Shown: positions 45,720 through 54,560, numbered from the stretch's first letter. The stretch is DNA of 60,859 bases from Arthrobacter sp. Bi26 (GCF_918697925.1 NZ_CAKKMF010000022.1:1-60859), one strand, 5' to 3'. Numbers and translations: made by a program. The notes: generated by a model from the sequence alone, not told the origin.

Positions 45720-46672
45720 TCGTTTATGCCTGCTCCGGCCTGCTGGCACTGCGGACACCAGTACAGTTTCCGCGCACCCAACTCCGTGAGCGCCACGGGC
45801 GTGCCGCAGTCACGGCAGTCCAGCCCGTGCCGGCGGTAGACGAAGTGTGCCTCATCCGGTTCCGGCAGCACGCGACGGGACGCGCCGGCACCGGCCCCAT
45901 TCCAGTAGCGCGGCGGCGTCGTGATGATCCGTCCGTCCCGGACGCCGTCGGACATCATTGCCACGGTGTCGTCCCAGAGCCGGCGGGCCGCGTCCACTGA
46001 CAGTTCAGCCCCGGGCAGCCAGGGGTTGAGGCGCTGCCGGAACAGCAGTTCGGCCCGGTAGACGTTCCCGACGCCGGCAATCACCTTTTGGTCCATGAGC
46101 AGGCCCGCCAGCGGTGTTCGTTTGCCCGCCACCGTGGCGGTGAAGGCGTCCCGGTCGCCTGACCGGTTGCGCAGCGGGTCCGGGCCGAGCCGCGCCAGCA
46201 CGGCCGCCGCCTCCGGTTCCGTGATTGCCTCGCACGTGGTCGCGCCCCGGAGATCGGCCCAGCCGTGCCTGCTCACCAGCCGGACGCGGACGGCGCCCAC
46301 CGGCGCGGGCGGCCCTGCGTATGCAGACGAGGCGGCGACGACGTCGGCCGGCTCAGCCGCGCTGTCGTCGTCGTAGACCTCCCGCTCCCCCACCTTCCGG
46401 GGCGCGCCGATGCTGGACGCGCCGCGGAAGCTGGCGTCGCCGCCAAAATTCCAGGCGCCATAGAGGCCGAGGTGGACATGCAGGTCCAGCCCGTGCTCGA
46501 ACTTGAGGAAGAGGTGCTTGCCGTGCGCGGTCGCGGCTGTCATGACGTGGCCGTCCAGCAGTGCGGCGCCGGGCGCGAACCGGCCCTGCGGGCTCGAGAC
46601 TGTCAGCCTCTCGCCTGCGAAAACGTCACCGAACTGGCGCGCCAGCCGGTGGACGGAATGCCCTTCCGGCAC
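45698..46672 (-). CDS. Fpg/Nei family DNA glycosylase-AP lyase
   Basis: The enzyme removes oxidised bases and cleaves the abasic site. The GTG at 46672 gives N-terminal V-PEGHSVHR; after Met removal Pro becomes residue 1, the catalytic imine-forming residue, with Glu next to it. The H2TH region follows (LLMDQKVIAGVGNVYRAELLF). A C-terminal zinc finger reads CRDC...CPQC. PEGHS favours the Nei branch over Fpg (PELPE). The GTG overlaps the rpiB stop by one base (TAGTG). The last residues (EAGMKQA) fall in the 33-bp repeat. Confidence 0.93.
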   Translation of the reverse strand: MPEGHSVHRLARQFGDVFAGERLTVSSPQGRFAPGAALLDGHVMTAATAHGKHLFLKFEHGLDLHVHLGLYGAWNFGGDASFRGASSIGAPRKVGEREVYDDDSAAEPADVVAASSAYAGPPAPVGAVRVRLVSRHGWADLRGATTCEAITEPEAAAVLARLGPDPLRNRSGDRDAFTATVAGKRTPLAGLLMDQKVIAGVGNVYRAELLFRQRLNPWLPGAELSVDAARRLWDDTVAMMSDGVRDGRIITTPPRYWNGAGAGASRRVLPEPDEAHFVYRRHGLDCRDCGTPVALTELGARKLYWCPQCQQAGAGINEAGMKQA

Positions 46673-47163
46673 TAGTCGATGACCTCGCCGGTGCGCTCGT
46701 ATGTGGCGATCTTGCCGATCCGGCGGACGTGGCGCTCGTCGTTGCTGAACGGCTCCGTCAGGAAGGCCTCGATGATTTCCGTGGCCTCCTCGACGCTGTG
46801 CTGGCGGCCGCCGACGGCGACGACGTTGGCGTCGTTGTGTTCGCGGGCAAGCTGCGCCGTGGAGAGGTTCCACGCCAGCGCGGCGCGCACGCCTTTGACC
46901 TTGTTGGCGGCAATCTGTTCGCCGTTGCCAGAGCCGCCGAGGACGATGCCCAGGGCGCGGGTTCCGGCTTCCTGGTCCGCGACGACCGCGAGGGCGGCGT
47001 TGATGCAGAACGACGGGTAGTCATCCAGGGCGTCGTAGACCTTGGGTCCGTGGTCCAGCACCTCGTAGCCCTTGGCACTGAGGTGGCTGACGAGGTGGGC
47101 GCTGAGCTCCATGCCGGCGTGGTCGGTGGCGATGTGCACGCGGGGGAAGTCAGAAATGGTCAC
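46672..47163 (-). CDS. rpiB: ribose-5-phosphate isomerase B
   Basis: RpiB interconverts ribulose 5-phosphate and ribose 5-phosphate. The 163-residue protein has VHIATDHAGMEL at the start, GIVLGGSGNGEQIAANKVKGVRAALAW and EHNDANVVAVGGRQ. The GEQIAANKV text marks the actinobacterial type, where a glutamate replaces the catalytic cysteine of the E. coli enzyme. The GTG at 47163 with GGAAC upstream is the likely start; an in-frame start 20 codons earlier adds a Pro-rich leader. It is coupled to the glycosylase gene. Confidence 0.93.
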   Translation of the reverse strand: MTISDFPRVHIATDHAGMELSAHLVSHLSAKGYEVLDHGPKVYDALDDYPSFCINAALAVVADQEAGTRALGIVLGGSGNGEQIAANKVKGVRAALAWNLSTAQLAREHNDANVVAVGGRQHSVEEATEIIEAFLTEPFSNDERHVRRIGKIATYERTGEVID

Positions 47164-47313
47164 GGCTGTTCCGTTCGGTTGCGGCGCCGGGCGGCGGCCG
47201 GGGGCGGTTGGGGTCTGGTCCAAGCGTACTAGGCCGAGCCTTCCGGGGCGGTGCTCTAGCTGGCCGGATGCCTCACGGGACTCTCGTGTTACACGGCTGT
47301 TTACACGGACGAG

Positions 47314-48315
47314 TTACACCGCGGGTGTCCCGCCGTTCCGCCGGGCCCTGTCCGCCACCCGGGAAAGCGTTTGGGCCATGTTGTCCGCCGCGGTGGCGCT
47401 TCCGCCGCTAACCGCCAGCCGCCGCCCGTCCGAGCGGTCGATGACCACGGCGGGGCCGCTGCTGACCAGCATCGCCGTGGTGTTGCCGTGGATCCGGTAT
47501 CCCCACCCGCCATAGTCCGCCGCCGTGACGTCCCGGGGCGTGGCGGCGTCGATGGCCGCGGCCGGAACTTCCATGACCCGGACGAAGCCTGCCGCGAAGA
47601 CGTGCAGGCCGCCGCGGTCAACCCGGATCCGGGCCACCAGGAACGCCGCGGCCACCAGGGCCGCGGCGACCAGGAGGGCAGCAAGCCACGGCACGGCAAT
47701 GGTGAGGAGGGCGGCGGGCAGAAGCGTCGCGATGCCGAGCATGACGAAGATCGAGCTGCGGGCGTGGACCCAGAGGCTGACCCGGTCCCTGGCCAGTTCC
47801 GGATCCTGTTCACGCTCGAGGGCCTGGCGGACGGCGAGGTCGTCATCGACAGACCAGCGTTCGTCGGCCTTGAACACGAAACCCATGACGACGCCCAGGG
47901 CGAGGGCCGCGCCGCTGCCGAGGGCCAGAACGGAGGCGTCCACATGGGATCCCCGCGCATCGGGCAATCCCAGCTGGCCCACGAGCACGGCTGCCAAGAC
48001 GGTGGTGACGAAGAGGCTCATGGCCAGGCCGGCGCCCATCATGATGCGGCGCATCATCACGGGGCGGGACAGCGGAACGGCCTGCAGCAGCACGGCCCAG
48101 CCGATCACCACGATCAGCGCGGCACCTGCTCCCGTGACGGCGGTGAACGGCGCGAAGTCGGCGGCACCGGCACCAGTCCAGCGGACGGCCAGCGGTTCGG
48201 GCAAATCCGGGCGCACCAGAAGCGCGCACACCACGAATCCGGCCGCCAGCATCAGGGGGAAACCGATGGCAAAGCGCAGCGCCCTGGCATCGACTGAGTA
48301 ACGGATCTTTCCCAT
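47314..48315 (-). CDS. DUF1648-containing integral membrane protein
   Basis: The 333-residue protein has a DUF1648-like start (PEPLAVRWTGAGAADF) and about six hydrophobic segments: one near residue 20, three between 60 and 160, and a pair near 190-225. A soluble C-terminal half follows, in which FAAGFVRVMEVPAAAIDAA resembles a bacterial PH-like domain. Function is unknown. TAGCGT stands 6 nt before the ATG, so it is probably leaderless and monocistronic. Confidence 0.82.
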   Translation of the reverse strand: MGKIRYSVDARALRFAIGFPLMLAAGFVVCALLVRPDLPEPLAVRWTGAGAADFAPFTAVTGAGAALIVVIGWAVLLQAVPLSRPVMMRRIMMGAGLAMSLFVTTVLAAVLVGQLGLPDARGSHVDASVLALGSGAALALGVVMGFVFKADERWSVDDDLAVRQALEREQDPELARDRVSLWVHARSSIFVMLGIATLLPAALLTIAVPWLAALLVAAALVAAAFLVARIRVDRGGLHVFAAGFVRVMEVPAAAIDAATPRDVTAADYGGWGYRIHGNTTAMLVSSGPAVVIDRSDGRRLAVSGGSATAADNMAQTLSRVADRARRNGGTPAV

Positions 48316-48420
48316 ACCCCAACGCTACCCCCGCCGCACCTTGAGGGATCTGGGGACGTGCGCGCAGGTCAGGAGGTCGACGGGAGGGAAACGTGGGATC
48401 AGGCGCGTTGTACAGGACCC

Positions 48421-48726
48421 GCCCACGAGCAAGAAGAGATCGCGATTCAGTACGACGGCGGGCATCACGCCAGTCCGGCCCAGCGTCGCAGCGACATCTT
48501 CCGGGATGAGAACGCCAGGGATGCCGGGTGGCGCGTCGTCGTATTGACCCAATGGCATTTGACCCCGTTCGCCCCTGGGATGGAGCCGGCCGCGGTTACC
48601 CGGGTGCGCGCGGCGCTGACGGAGCGCGGCTGGACTCCCGGCCCTGGTTCAAGTCCGGGGCCGAAGCCGGGGCGACGCCAACGTGCCCGCCCTACAGAGC
48701 ACTCACTTGACACGAATGGCCGCTAA
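48421..48726 (+). pseudogene. remnant of a DUF559 (Vsr-like endonuclease fold) protein
   Basis: Only the C-terminal half of the domain is readable: EEIAIQYDGGHHASPAQRRSD, then RDAGWRVVVLTQWHL. This matches the YDGxxH...D...GWxV pattern of DUF559. No N-terminal half or start codon with a ribosome site is found upstream, where the frame is unrelated. The 3' end runs into the first copy of the palindromic repeat. I read it as a decayed gene; proteins of this family often sit in variable regions. Confidence 0.7.
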
Positions 48727-48757
48727 GCACGGTGGCATAGCGGCCATCTGCGGCGAA
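48654..48757. repeat. palindrome-bearing repeat element, copy 1
   Basis: It shares CCGAAGCCGGGG, CAACGTGCCCGCC, GACACGAATGGCCGC and TAGCGGCCAT with copy 2 in the same order. The core is a stem ATGGCCGCTA/TAGCGGCCAT. It lies about 200 bp before copy 2. Confidence 0.8.
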
Positions 48758-48855
48758 TCGATGGAGAGAGTGCCGGCGGAGCTCCGGGAAGCACTTGGAT
48801 CGAAGTTCAAGCGCACACGGGCAAACCACACACCCCGGTTCCGAAGGTCCGTGCC

Positions 48856-48975
48856 CGGGTCCGAAGCCGGGGCAACCTCAACGTGCCCGCCACGCCGCGC
48901 CGCCCCACCGCACTCATCTGACACGAATGGCCGCCAAGGGCATCGGCTTAGCGGCCATTCGTGGCAAATCGTGGA
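48856..48975. repeat. palindrome-bearing repeat element, copy 2
   Basis: Same modules as copy 1. The stem is longer: 48919-48934 pairs with 48951-48966 over 16 bp with one mismatch (TGACACGAATGGCCGC with GCGGCCATTCGTGGCA), enclosing a 16-nt loop. It looks like a REP-type dispersed element. The 48316-49019 stretch holds no intact gene. Confidence 0.8.
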
Positions 48976-49019
48976 CTCGGTGCAGGGGCGTTGGCGCCGG
49001 ACATTGTGATCGGGCTAAC

Positions 49020-49055
49020 TTGCCATAGGCCGCTGACGTGAAAGAATAATTTCAC
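49020..49055 (+). promoter_or_regulatory. promoter of pepN with overlapping inverted repeat
   Basis: TTGCCA (49020-49025) and GAATAA (49044-49049) are 18 nt apart. The -10 forms the loop of the inverted repeat GTGAAA-gaataa-TTTCAC (49038-49055), which could be an operator. Confidence 0.45.
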
Positions 49056-49111
49056 AGTATCGCCGGCGGCTGCGTCCGGCCGGCAGTATCCATCTTCTTC
49101 TGGAGGCCCCT

Positions 49112-51676
49112 TTGCCCGGTATGAACCTGACCCGCGCCGAAGCCCGCGAGCGCGCCGCCCTGATCGACGTCGACTCCTACGAGGTCAGCCTTGACCTGAC
49201 GCGTGGCGAGAAAGTCTTCGGGTCCACCACGGCCGTGAAGTTCAGGGCCAAGCCTGGGTCTTCGACCTTCATCGACGCCGTGACCCACGCCGTGCACAGC
49301 GTGAGCCTCAACGGCCGCGAACTGGACCCGGGCGAGGTCTCCGACGGCGTCCGGATCCAGCTCCCGGACCTGGCGACCGAGAACCACCTGCTCGTGGTCG
49401 CCGACGCGCCCTACATGAACACCGGCGAAGGCCTGCACCGCTTCGTGGATCCGGTGGACAACGAGGTCTACCTGTACACGCAGTTCGAGGTCCCGGACTC
49501 GCGGCGCATGTTCGCCGTCTTCGAACAGCCCGACCTCAAGGCCAGCTTCACCTTCACCGTCACCGCCCCCTCGCACTGGGACCTCGTGTCCAACTCCCCC
49601 ACACCGGTGCCGGTGGAGACCATCCCGGGCGCGGACGGGGGCGCCCGCTCCGTCTGGGAGTTCACCCCCACTCCGCGGCTCTCCTCCTATGTCACCGCGC
49701 TCATTGCCGGGCCGTACCAGTCGGTGCGCAGCGAAGTCACGTCGGCGGAAGGCCGGGTCACTCCGCTGGGCATCTTCGCCCGCAAGTCGCTCATGCAGTA
49801 CCTCGATGCCGAGAACATCTTCGAGCTCACCCGGCAGGGTTTCGAGTTCTTCGAGGCCCAGTTCGGCTGCCCGTACCCGTTCGAGAAGTACGACCAGCTC
49901 TTCGTGCCGGAGTTCAACGCCGGCGCCATGGAAAACGCCGGGGCCGTCACCATTCTTGAAGGCTACGTCTTCCGCGGCAAGGTCACCGATGCCCAGGTGG
50001 AACGCCGCGCCATCACCGTGCTGCACGAGCTCGCGCACATGTGGTTCGGTGACCTCGTGACGATGCGCTGGTGGAACGACCTCTGGCTCAACGAGTCCTT
50101 CGCCGAATACATGTCCCACCTGGCCGCCGTGGAGAACACCGAGTTCGACCACGCCTGGACCACCTTCGCGTCCGTGGAGAAGTCCTGGGCGTACCGGCAG
50201 GACCAGCTGCCCACCACGCACCCGATCTTTGCCGAGATCAACGATCTCCAGGACGTTGAGGTGAACTTCGACGGCATCACCTACGCCAAGGGCGCCTCGG
50301 TGCTGCGCCAGCTCGTCGCCTGGGTGGGCCCGGAGGAATTCATGTCCGGGGTGCGCGAGTACTTCAGCAAGCACGCCTGGCAGAACACCGAGCTCAGCGA
50401 CCTCATGGCCGAACTCGAGAAGGCCAGCGGCCGTGACCTCGAAAGGTGGGGCCAGCTCTGGCTGGAAACCGCCGGCGTCAACACCCTGACACCGGAGATC
50501 TCGGCGGACGCGGACGGCACCATCGGCTCCTTCGCCATCGTGCAGTCGGCGATCGAGAGCGAACCGACGCTGCGGCCGCACCGCCTCGCCGTCGGCTTCT
50601 ACAACCTCAACGGCGCCGGCAGGCTGGAGCGGGTGCACCGCGAGGAGCTCGACGTCGACGGCGAGCGCACCGAAGTTCCGGCCCTGGCCGGCCTGGCCCA
50701 GCCGGACCTGATCCTGCTCAACGACGACGACCTCGCCTATGCCAAGGTCCGCCTGGATCCGAAGTCCCTCGCCACCGCAACGGCGCACCTGAAGGACTTC
50801 AGCCAGAGCCTCCCGCGCACCCTCGTGTGGGGCTCGGCCTGGGACGCGGCGCGCGACGGCGAATCCCCGGCCCGCGGGTACGTGGACCTGATCCTGGCCA
50901 ACATTGCCGAGGAATCCGATTCCTCCGTGATCATGGTCCAGCTCCGCCAGCTTGCCACCACGCTGACCTTCTACGTGGCCGAGGAGCACCAGGCGGCCAC
51001 TGCCGTAGCCGCGGCCGACAAGCTCTGGGAGCTCGCCTCGGCGGTGCCTGCCGGCTCGGACGCACAGCTGCAGTTCGTGAAGTCCTACGCCCTGCTGGCC
51101 CGCAGCGCCGGGCAGCTGGACACGGTGTCCGGGCTGCTGGACGGCTCGCTCACCCTCGACGGGCTGAGCGTGGACCAGGACCTGCGGTGGGAGCTGCTGG
51201 CGTCCCTCGTGGCAGGCAGCCGCGCCGGGCAGGAGCGGATCGACGAGGAACTGGCGCACGACAACACCTCCAACGGCCAGAACGCGGCGGCCCTGGCCAA
51301 GGCCGCCATCCCCACTCCGGAGGCCAAGGCCGAAGCCTGGGAATCGATTGTGGTCAAGGGCGATCTGTCCAACGCCCTGCAGGGCTCCGCGGTGACCGGT
51401 TTTACCCGGGTCCTGGACACGTCCCTGCTGGAGCCGTACGCCGAGAAGTACTTCGAGGCCGTCCCGGGCATCGTGGCCAACCGCACCCACGCGCTGGCCT
51501 CGCAGATCGTCGTCGGTCTCTACCCGGCCCAGCTGACCACGCAGGCCACCGTGGACCGCACGGATGAGTTCCTGGCCTCGCTGCCGGAGGACAGCTCGGC
51601 GCTGCGCCGGATGATGCTGGAGAACCGCGACGGCGTGGCCCGCTCCCTGCGGGCCCGCCAGGCTGACGTCGGCTAG
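49112..51676 (+). CDS. pepN: aminopeptidase N (M1 family)
   Basis: A zinc aminopeptidase of 854 residues, cytosolic (no signal peptide). Motifs are GAMEN near residue 270 (FNAGAMENAGAV), the zinc site HELAHMWFG near residue 305 with the third ligand in NDLWLNESFAEY, and the late ERAP-type C-terminal helical domain. The start is TTG with GGAGG 5 nt upstream; the ATG three codons later is 14 nt from that site. It ends before a strong hairpin. Confidence 0.97.
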   Translation: MPGMNLTRAEARERAALIDVDSYEVSLDLTRGEKVFGSTTAVKFRAKPGSSTFIDAVTHAVHSVSLNGRELDPGEVSDGVRIQLPDLATENHLLVVADAPYMNTGEGLHRFVDPVDNEVYLYTQFEVPDSRRMFAVFEQPDLKASFTFTVTAPSHWDLVSNSPTPVPVETIPGADGGARSVWEFTPTPRLSSYVTALIAGPYQSVRSEVTSAEGRVTPLGIFARKSLMQYLDAENIFELTRQGFEFFEAQFGCPYPFEKYDQLFVPEFNAGAMENAGAVTILEGYVFRGKVTDAQVERRAITVLHELAHMWFGDLVTMRWWNDLWLNESFAEYMSHLAAVENTEFDHAWTTFASVEKSWAYRQDQLPTTHPIFAEINDLQDVEVNFDGITYAKGASVLRQLVAWVGPEEFMSGVREYFSKHAWQNTELSDLMAELEKASGRDLERWGQLWLETAGVNTLTPEISADADGTIGSFAIVQSAIESEPTLRPHRLAVGFYNLNGAGRLERVHREELDVDGERTEVPALAGLAQPDLILLNDDDLAYAKVRLDPKSLATATAHLKDFSQSLPRTLVWGSAWDAARDGESPARGYVDLILANIAEESDSSVIMVQLRQLATTLTFYVAEEHQAATAVAAADKLWELASAVPAGSDAQLQFVKSYALLARSAGQLDTVSGLLDGSLTLDGLSVDQDLRWELLASLVAGSRAGQERIDEELAHDNTSNGQNAAALAKAAIPTPEAKAEAWESIVVKGDLSNALQGSAVTGFTRVLDTSLLEPYAEKYFEAVPGIVANRTHALASQIVVGLYPAQLTTQATVDRTDEFLASLPEDSSALRRMMLENRDGVARSLRARQADVG

Positions 51677-51704
51677 GACGCCAACAGCCTGCCCCGACGA
51701 TCCT

Positions 51705-51742
51705 GGAACCCCGGTGCCGCCCCCGCGCGGCGCCGGGGTTCC
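51705..51742 (+). terminator. terminator hairpin of pepN
   Basis: GGAACCCCGGTGCCGC pairs with GCGGCGCCGGGGTTCC over 16 bp with one wobble. No long T run follows, only GTCGTTCT, and the OsmC -10 begins 8 nt later. Confidence 0.75.
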
Positions 51743-51761
51743 GTCGTTCTAGACTGGCCGC

Positions 51762-52247
51762 ATGAGCCTTGACGAACACCGCTACGCGCTGACTGTCCGC
51801 TGGACTGGGAACCTCGGGTCCGGGACGTCCACATACCGCGGTTACTCACGCGACCACGACGTCGAGATCCCCGGGGTGCCGGTGTTGCGCGGCTCCGCCG
51901 ATCCGACCTTTCACGGGGACCGGCAGCGTTACAACCCCGAACAGCTGCTCCTGGCCGCGCTCTCGCAGTGCCACATGCTCTCCTTCCTGCACGTGGCCGT
52001 GAAGCACGGCGTGGTGGTGACAGCTTATGAGGACCGGGCCGAGGGCCTGATGCGGACCAACCGGGACGGCAGCGGGCAGTTCGAATCCGTCACGCTGAAG
52101 CCCACGGTGACGGTGGCTGGACCGGCGGCCCCGGATGTTCTGGAGGAGCTTCACGTCCTGGCCAACAAACTCTGCTTCATTGCCCGCAGCGTCAACTTCC
52201 CGGTGTTGCACGAGCCCACGGCTGTGGTGGAGGGCCAGACAGACTGA
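51762..52247 (+). CDS. OsmC-family peroxidase
   Basis: OsmC/Ohr proteins reduce organic hydroperoxides through two cysteines. The 161-residue protein has the first in LSQCHMLSFL near residue 70 and the second in NKLCFIARSVNFPV near residue 137. YNPEQLLLAAL is also typical. The pattern is closer to OsmC/YhfA-like than to Ohr. TAGACT stands 6 nt before the ATG, a leaderless arrangement. Confidence 0.92.
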   Translation: MSLDEHRYALTVRWTGNLGSGTSTYRGYSRDHDVEIPGVPVLRGSADPTFHGDRQRYNPEQLLLAALSQCHMLSFLHVAVKHGVVVTAYEDRAEGLMRTNRDGSGQFESVTLKPTVTVAGPAAPDVLEELHVLANKLCFIARSVNFPVLHEPTAVVEGQTD

Positions 52248-52265
52248 ACAGGTCAGCCGGCACCG

Positions 52266-53279
52266 TCAGCCGGGCCCGGCTGAGGCCTCTGCCTTGTACT
52301 CGGACACGATCCGGCGTTCCGTCTCCGGGCTCATCCCGGCCTTGCGTTCGCGGCCGAGTCCGCGGCGGCGTTCATCCGCCAAGGTGTCCCGCAGCGTGTC
52401 CATCCAGGGCCGGATGGACAGCCCGGCTGCCCGGGCAGCGTCATTGCTGCGGGTCTCGAAGCCATCATGGCCGGGCGGCAGCCACAGCGGCAGCGAGTCC
52501 GGACCGGCCCAGTAGTTCGCGCCGTGGGACGCCAGCCAGTCCTCGGGAGCCACAACGGCCTCGGAGTCGGCGTCGGCGAGCTGACGCGACTCCTCAAGGT
52601 AGGCGGCAAAGGGGACCGGTTCGCCGACGGCGTTCAGTGCCCCGGTGATCCCGTTTTCGGCGGCGGTGAGGATCCAGGCCGCGAGGTCGCGGACGTCGAT
52701 GATCTGGGTCGCGTCGGTGGGGATGTCCGGGACCAGGACGGGATAGTTGTCCCGGGCGAAACGGGCCGGCCAGTACCCGTAACGGTCGGAGCCGTCCCCG
52801 GGTCCGCCGATCAGGCCGGCACGGCAGAGGTGCGCCTTGTCCCCTGCCAGTTGGCGGGTCCATTGCTCGATCGCGGACTTGGCCTCGCCGTAGTTATCCA
52901 TGCTCAGTTCCGTCCCCGGCGCCAGCGGCGGAAGCACCTGGGCATCTTCGGCGGCGCCGGCCACCGAATGGTCCGCATAGACAGAGCAGCTGGAGATGAA
53001 GGTCCAGTGCCGGGCCGAGCCGGCCAGCGCCTCGAGCGCCTCCCGCGCCTGGCCAGGATCCCGCGAAACGTCGACGACGGCGTCCCACCCGCCGCTGCCG
53101 GCGGCCTCCTCGTAGGCGGCCTTCCCCTGGGAGCGGTCCGCGCGCAGCCAGGTAGCGCCGTCGGGCGGCGCAGCGACGTTACCGCGGGCCAGGCAGGTGA
53201 CGTCGTGGCCGGCGGCCAGGGCCTGCCGGGCTATTTCTGCTGACAGGAAGACCGTTCCGCCGAGTACCAGGATGCGCAT
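52266..53279 (-). CDS. NAD-dependent epimerase/reductase-like protein
   Basis: An extended-SDR protein of 337 residues. The Rossmann start is MRILVLGGTVFLS with HDVTCLARG after it, FISSCSVYAD holds the catalytic Ser region and NYGEAKSAIEQW the Tyr/Lys pair. RAGLIGGPGDGSDRYGYWPARF follows, as in isoflavone-reductase or RNA-binding-type epimerase homologues. Substrate is unknown. TAGCGT lies 6 nt before the ATG. It is convergent with OsmC, 18 bp apart. Confidence 0.88.
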   Translation of the reverse strand: MRILVLGGTVFLSAEIARQALAAGHDVTCLARGNVAAPPDGATWLRADRSQGKAAYEEAAGSGGWDAVVDVSRDPGQAREALEALAGSARHWTFISSCSVYADHSVAGAAEDAQVLPPLAPGTELSMDNYGEAKSAIEQWTRQLAGDKAHLCRAGLIGGPGDGSDRYGYWPARFARDNYPVLVPDIPTDATQIIDVRDLAAWILTAAENGITGALNAVGEPVPFAAYLEESRQLADADSEAVVAPEDWLASHGANYWAGPDSLPLWLPPGHDGFETRSNDAARAAGLSIRPWMDTLRDTLADERRRGLGRERKAGMSPETERRIVSEYKAEASAGPG

Positions 53280-53415
53280 GGAGCCACGCTACGGCGCTAA
53301 TGTTGAAGTAGACCAGAGTGTTATGCGCCCGGCGAACGCCGGCCGCCTATCCGGACGCCCAGCCCCGCTGCCGGCCGGCAGCAGGGACGCAGCAACAAGG
53401 AGTTTTCCCCCGCCG

Positions 53416-54075
53416 ATGATCAGCCTTACCACCATCGAACCAATCACCGCCCAAGACATCGCGGCCGTCAACCTGCCGGGTGCCCTGATCAGCCTGGGGA
53501 TCGGCGTCGCCGTGTGGCTAGTGGCATCCTTCGTGATCTCCGTCATCACCAAGCGCGTCGCCTCGGGCAGCACGCTCTTCAAGAAGCCGCACTTCCGCTG
53601 GGTGGCTCCGGCCTTCCGCGCCCTGGACCATGAGCGCCGGGTCCAGCGGGCACAGACAATCGGCGCACTGCTCAGCAGCGTGGTCGGCGTCCTGGTGGCC
53701 GTCCTCACCATCGTGTATGTGCTCAAGAACCTGAACGTGGACATTGCCCCGATCCTGACCAGCGTCGGCATCCTCGGTGTGGCCATCGGCTTCGGCGCCC
53801 AGCAGCTGATCCGCGACTTCCTCGCCGGCATCTTCATCACGATCGAGGACCAGTACGGCATTGGCGACATCATCGAGACCTCCGAGGTGGTGGGCACTGT
53901 CGAGGCCATGAACCTGCGGATCACCCGGGTCCGGTCCGACGACGGCACCATCTGGTACTTGCGCAACGGCGAAATCCTGCGCGTGGGCAACCGCTCCCAA
54001 GGCACCTACATTCCGCCGGAGACACCGCCGGCGGACGAGGCCGACAGCGCACCCCAGCAGAAGGCCGGAGAATAG
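53416..54075 (+). CDS. small MscS-family mechanosensitive channel
   Basis: The 219-residue protein has two or three membrane helices before the MscS pore region. GILGVAIGFGAQQLIRDFLAGIFI is the pore-lining TM3 and the start of the beta domain; IEDQYGIGDII and RNGEILRVGNRSQG follow. The C-terminal cage domain of E. coli MscS is missing, leaving only a short acidic tail. The ATG follows AAGGAG by 13 nt. The GlbO gene starts 4 nt after its stop. Confidence 0.92.
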   Translation: MISLTTIEPITAQDIAAVNLPGALISLGIGVAVWLVASFVISVITKRVASGSTLFKKPHFRWVAPAFRALDHERRVQRAQTIGALLSSVVGVLVAVLTIVYVLKNLNVDIAPILTSVGILGVAIGFGAQQLIRDFLAGIFITIEDQYGIGDIIETSEVVGTVEAMNLRITRVRSDDGTIWYLRNGEILRVGNRSQGTYIPPETPPADEADSAPQQKAGE

Positions 54076-54079
54076 AGAA

Positions 54080-54538
54080 ATGACGATTCCCAGCGCCGGC
54101 GAACCCAGCCAGCCCAGGCAGCTGCTGCAAAACGATCCATTCAGCCAGCCCGGCTACACAGACAACTTCTATGATGCCGTGGGCGGCCACGAGACTTTTG
54201 TGAAGCTCATCGACGTCTTCTACGACGGCGTCGCGACCGATCCGCTGCTGCGCGCCATGTACCCGGAAGAGGACCTCGGCCCGGCCAAGCGGCGTTTCCT
54301 GATGTTCCTGGAACAGTACTGGGGCGGGCCCACCACCTACGGCGAGGAGCGCGGGCACCCGCGGCTGCGGATGCGCCACATGCCGTTCCGGGTGACGCCG
54401 GAGGCCAAGGAACGGTGGCTGTTCCACATGCGCGCCGCGGTGGATGCCCTGGAGCTGCCGCCGTTGTACGAGGGAACGCTCTGGGACTACATGGAGCGGG
54501 CAGCCCTTTCCATGGTGAACAGCCCGTCGGAGGCCTGA
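54080..54538 (+). CDS. glbO: group II truncated haemoglobin GlbO
   Basis: A trHbO-type haem protein of 152 residues. The two-over-two globin starts at YDAVGGHETFVKLIDVFYDGV (B helix with Tyr), then LRAMYPEEDLGPAKRRFLMFLEQYWGGP, the proximal-His region HPRLRMRHMPF and the G-helix Trp in KERWLFHM. An extension of about 25 residues precedes the fold. Group II globins bind O2 and help respiration or redox balance. Its 4-bp distance from the channel gene implies cotranscription. Confidence 0.93.
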   Translation: MTIPSAGEPSQPRQLLQNDPFSQPGYTDNFYDAVGGHETFVKLIDVFYDGVATDPLLRAMYPEEDLGPAKRRFLMFLEQYWGGPTTYGEERGHPRLRMRHMPFRVTPEAKERWLFHMRAAVDALELPPLYEGTLWDYMERAALSMVNSPSEA

Positions 54539-54560
54539 GCGGAGGGTGCCGGGAAGCTTC

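Noticed and set aside
45577..45789. Plus-strand frame across the 33-bp repeats encoding a Cys/His-rich repetitive peptide
   Set aside because: It begins in the tRNA-Gly terminator and has no promoter or ribosome site of its own; openness follows from the repeat length being a multiple of 3.
48640..48975. Insertion sequence
   Set aside because: No transposase frame between or around the repeats and no target-site duplication that I can see.
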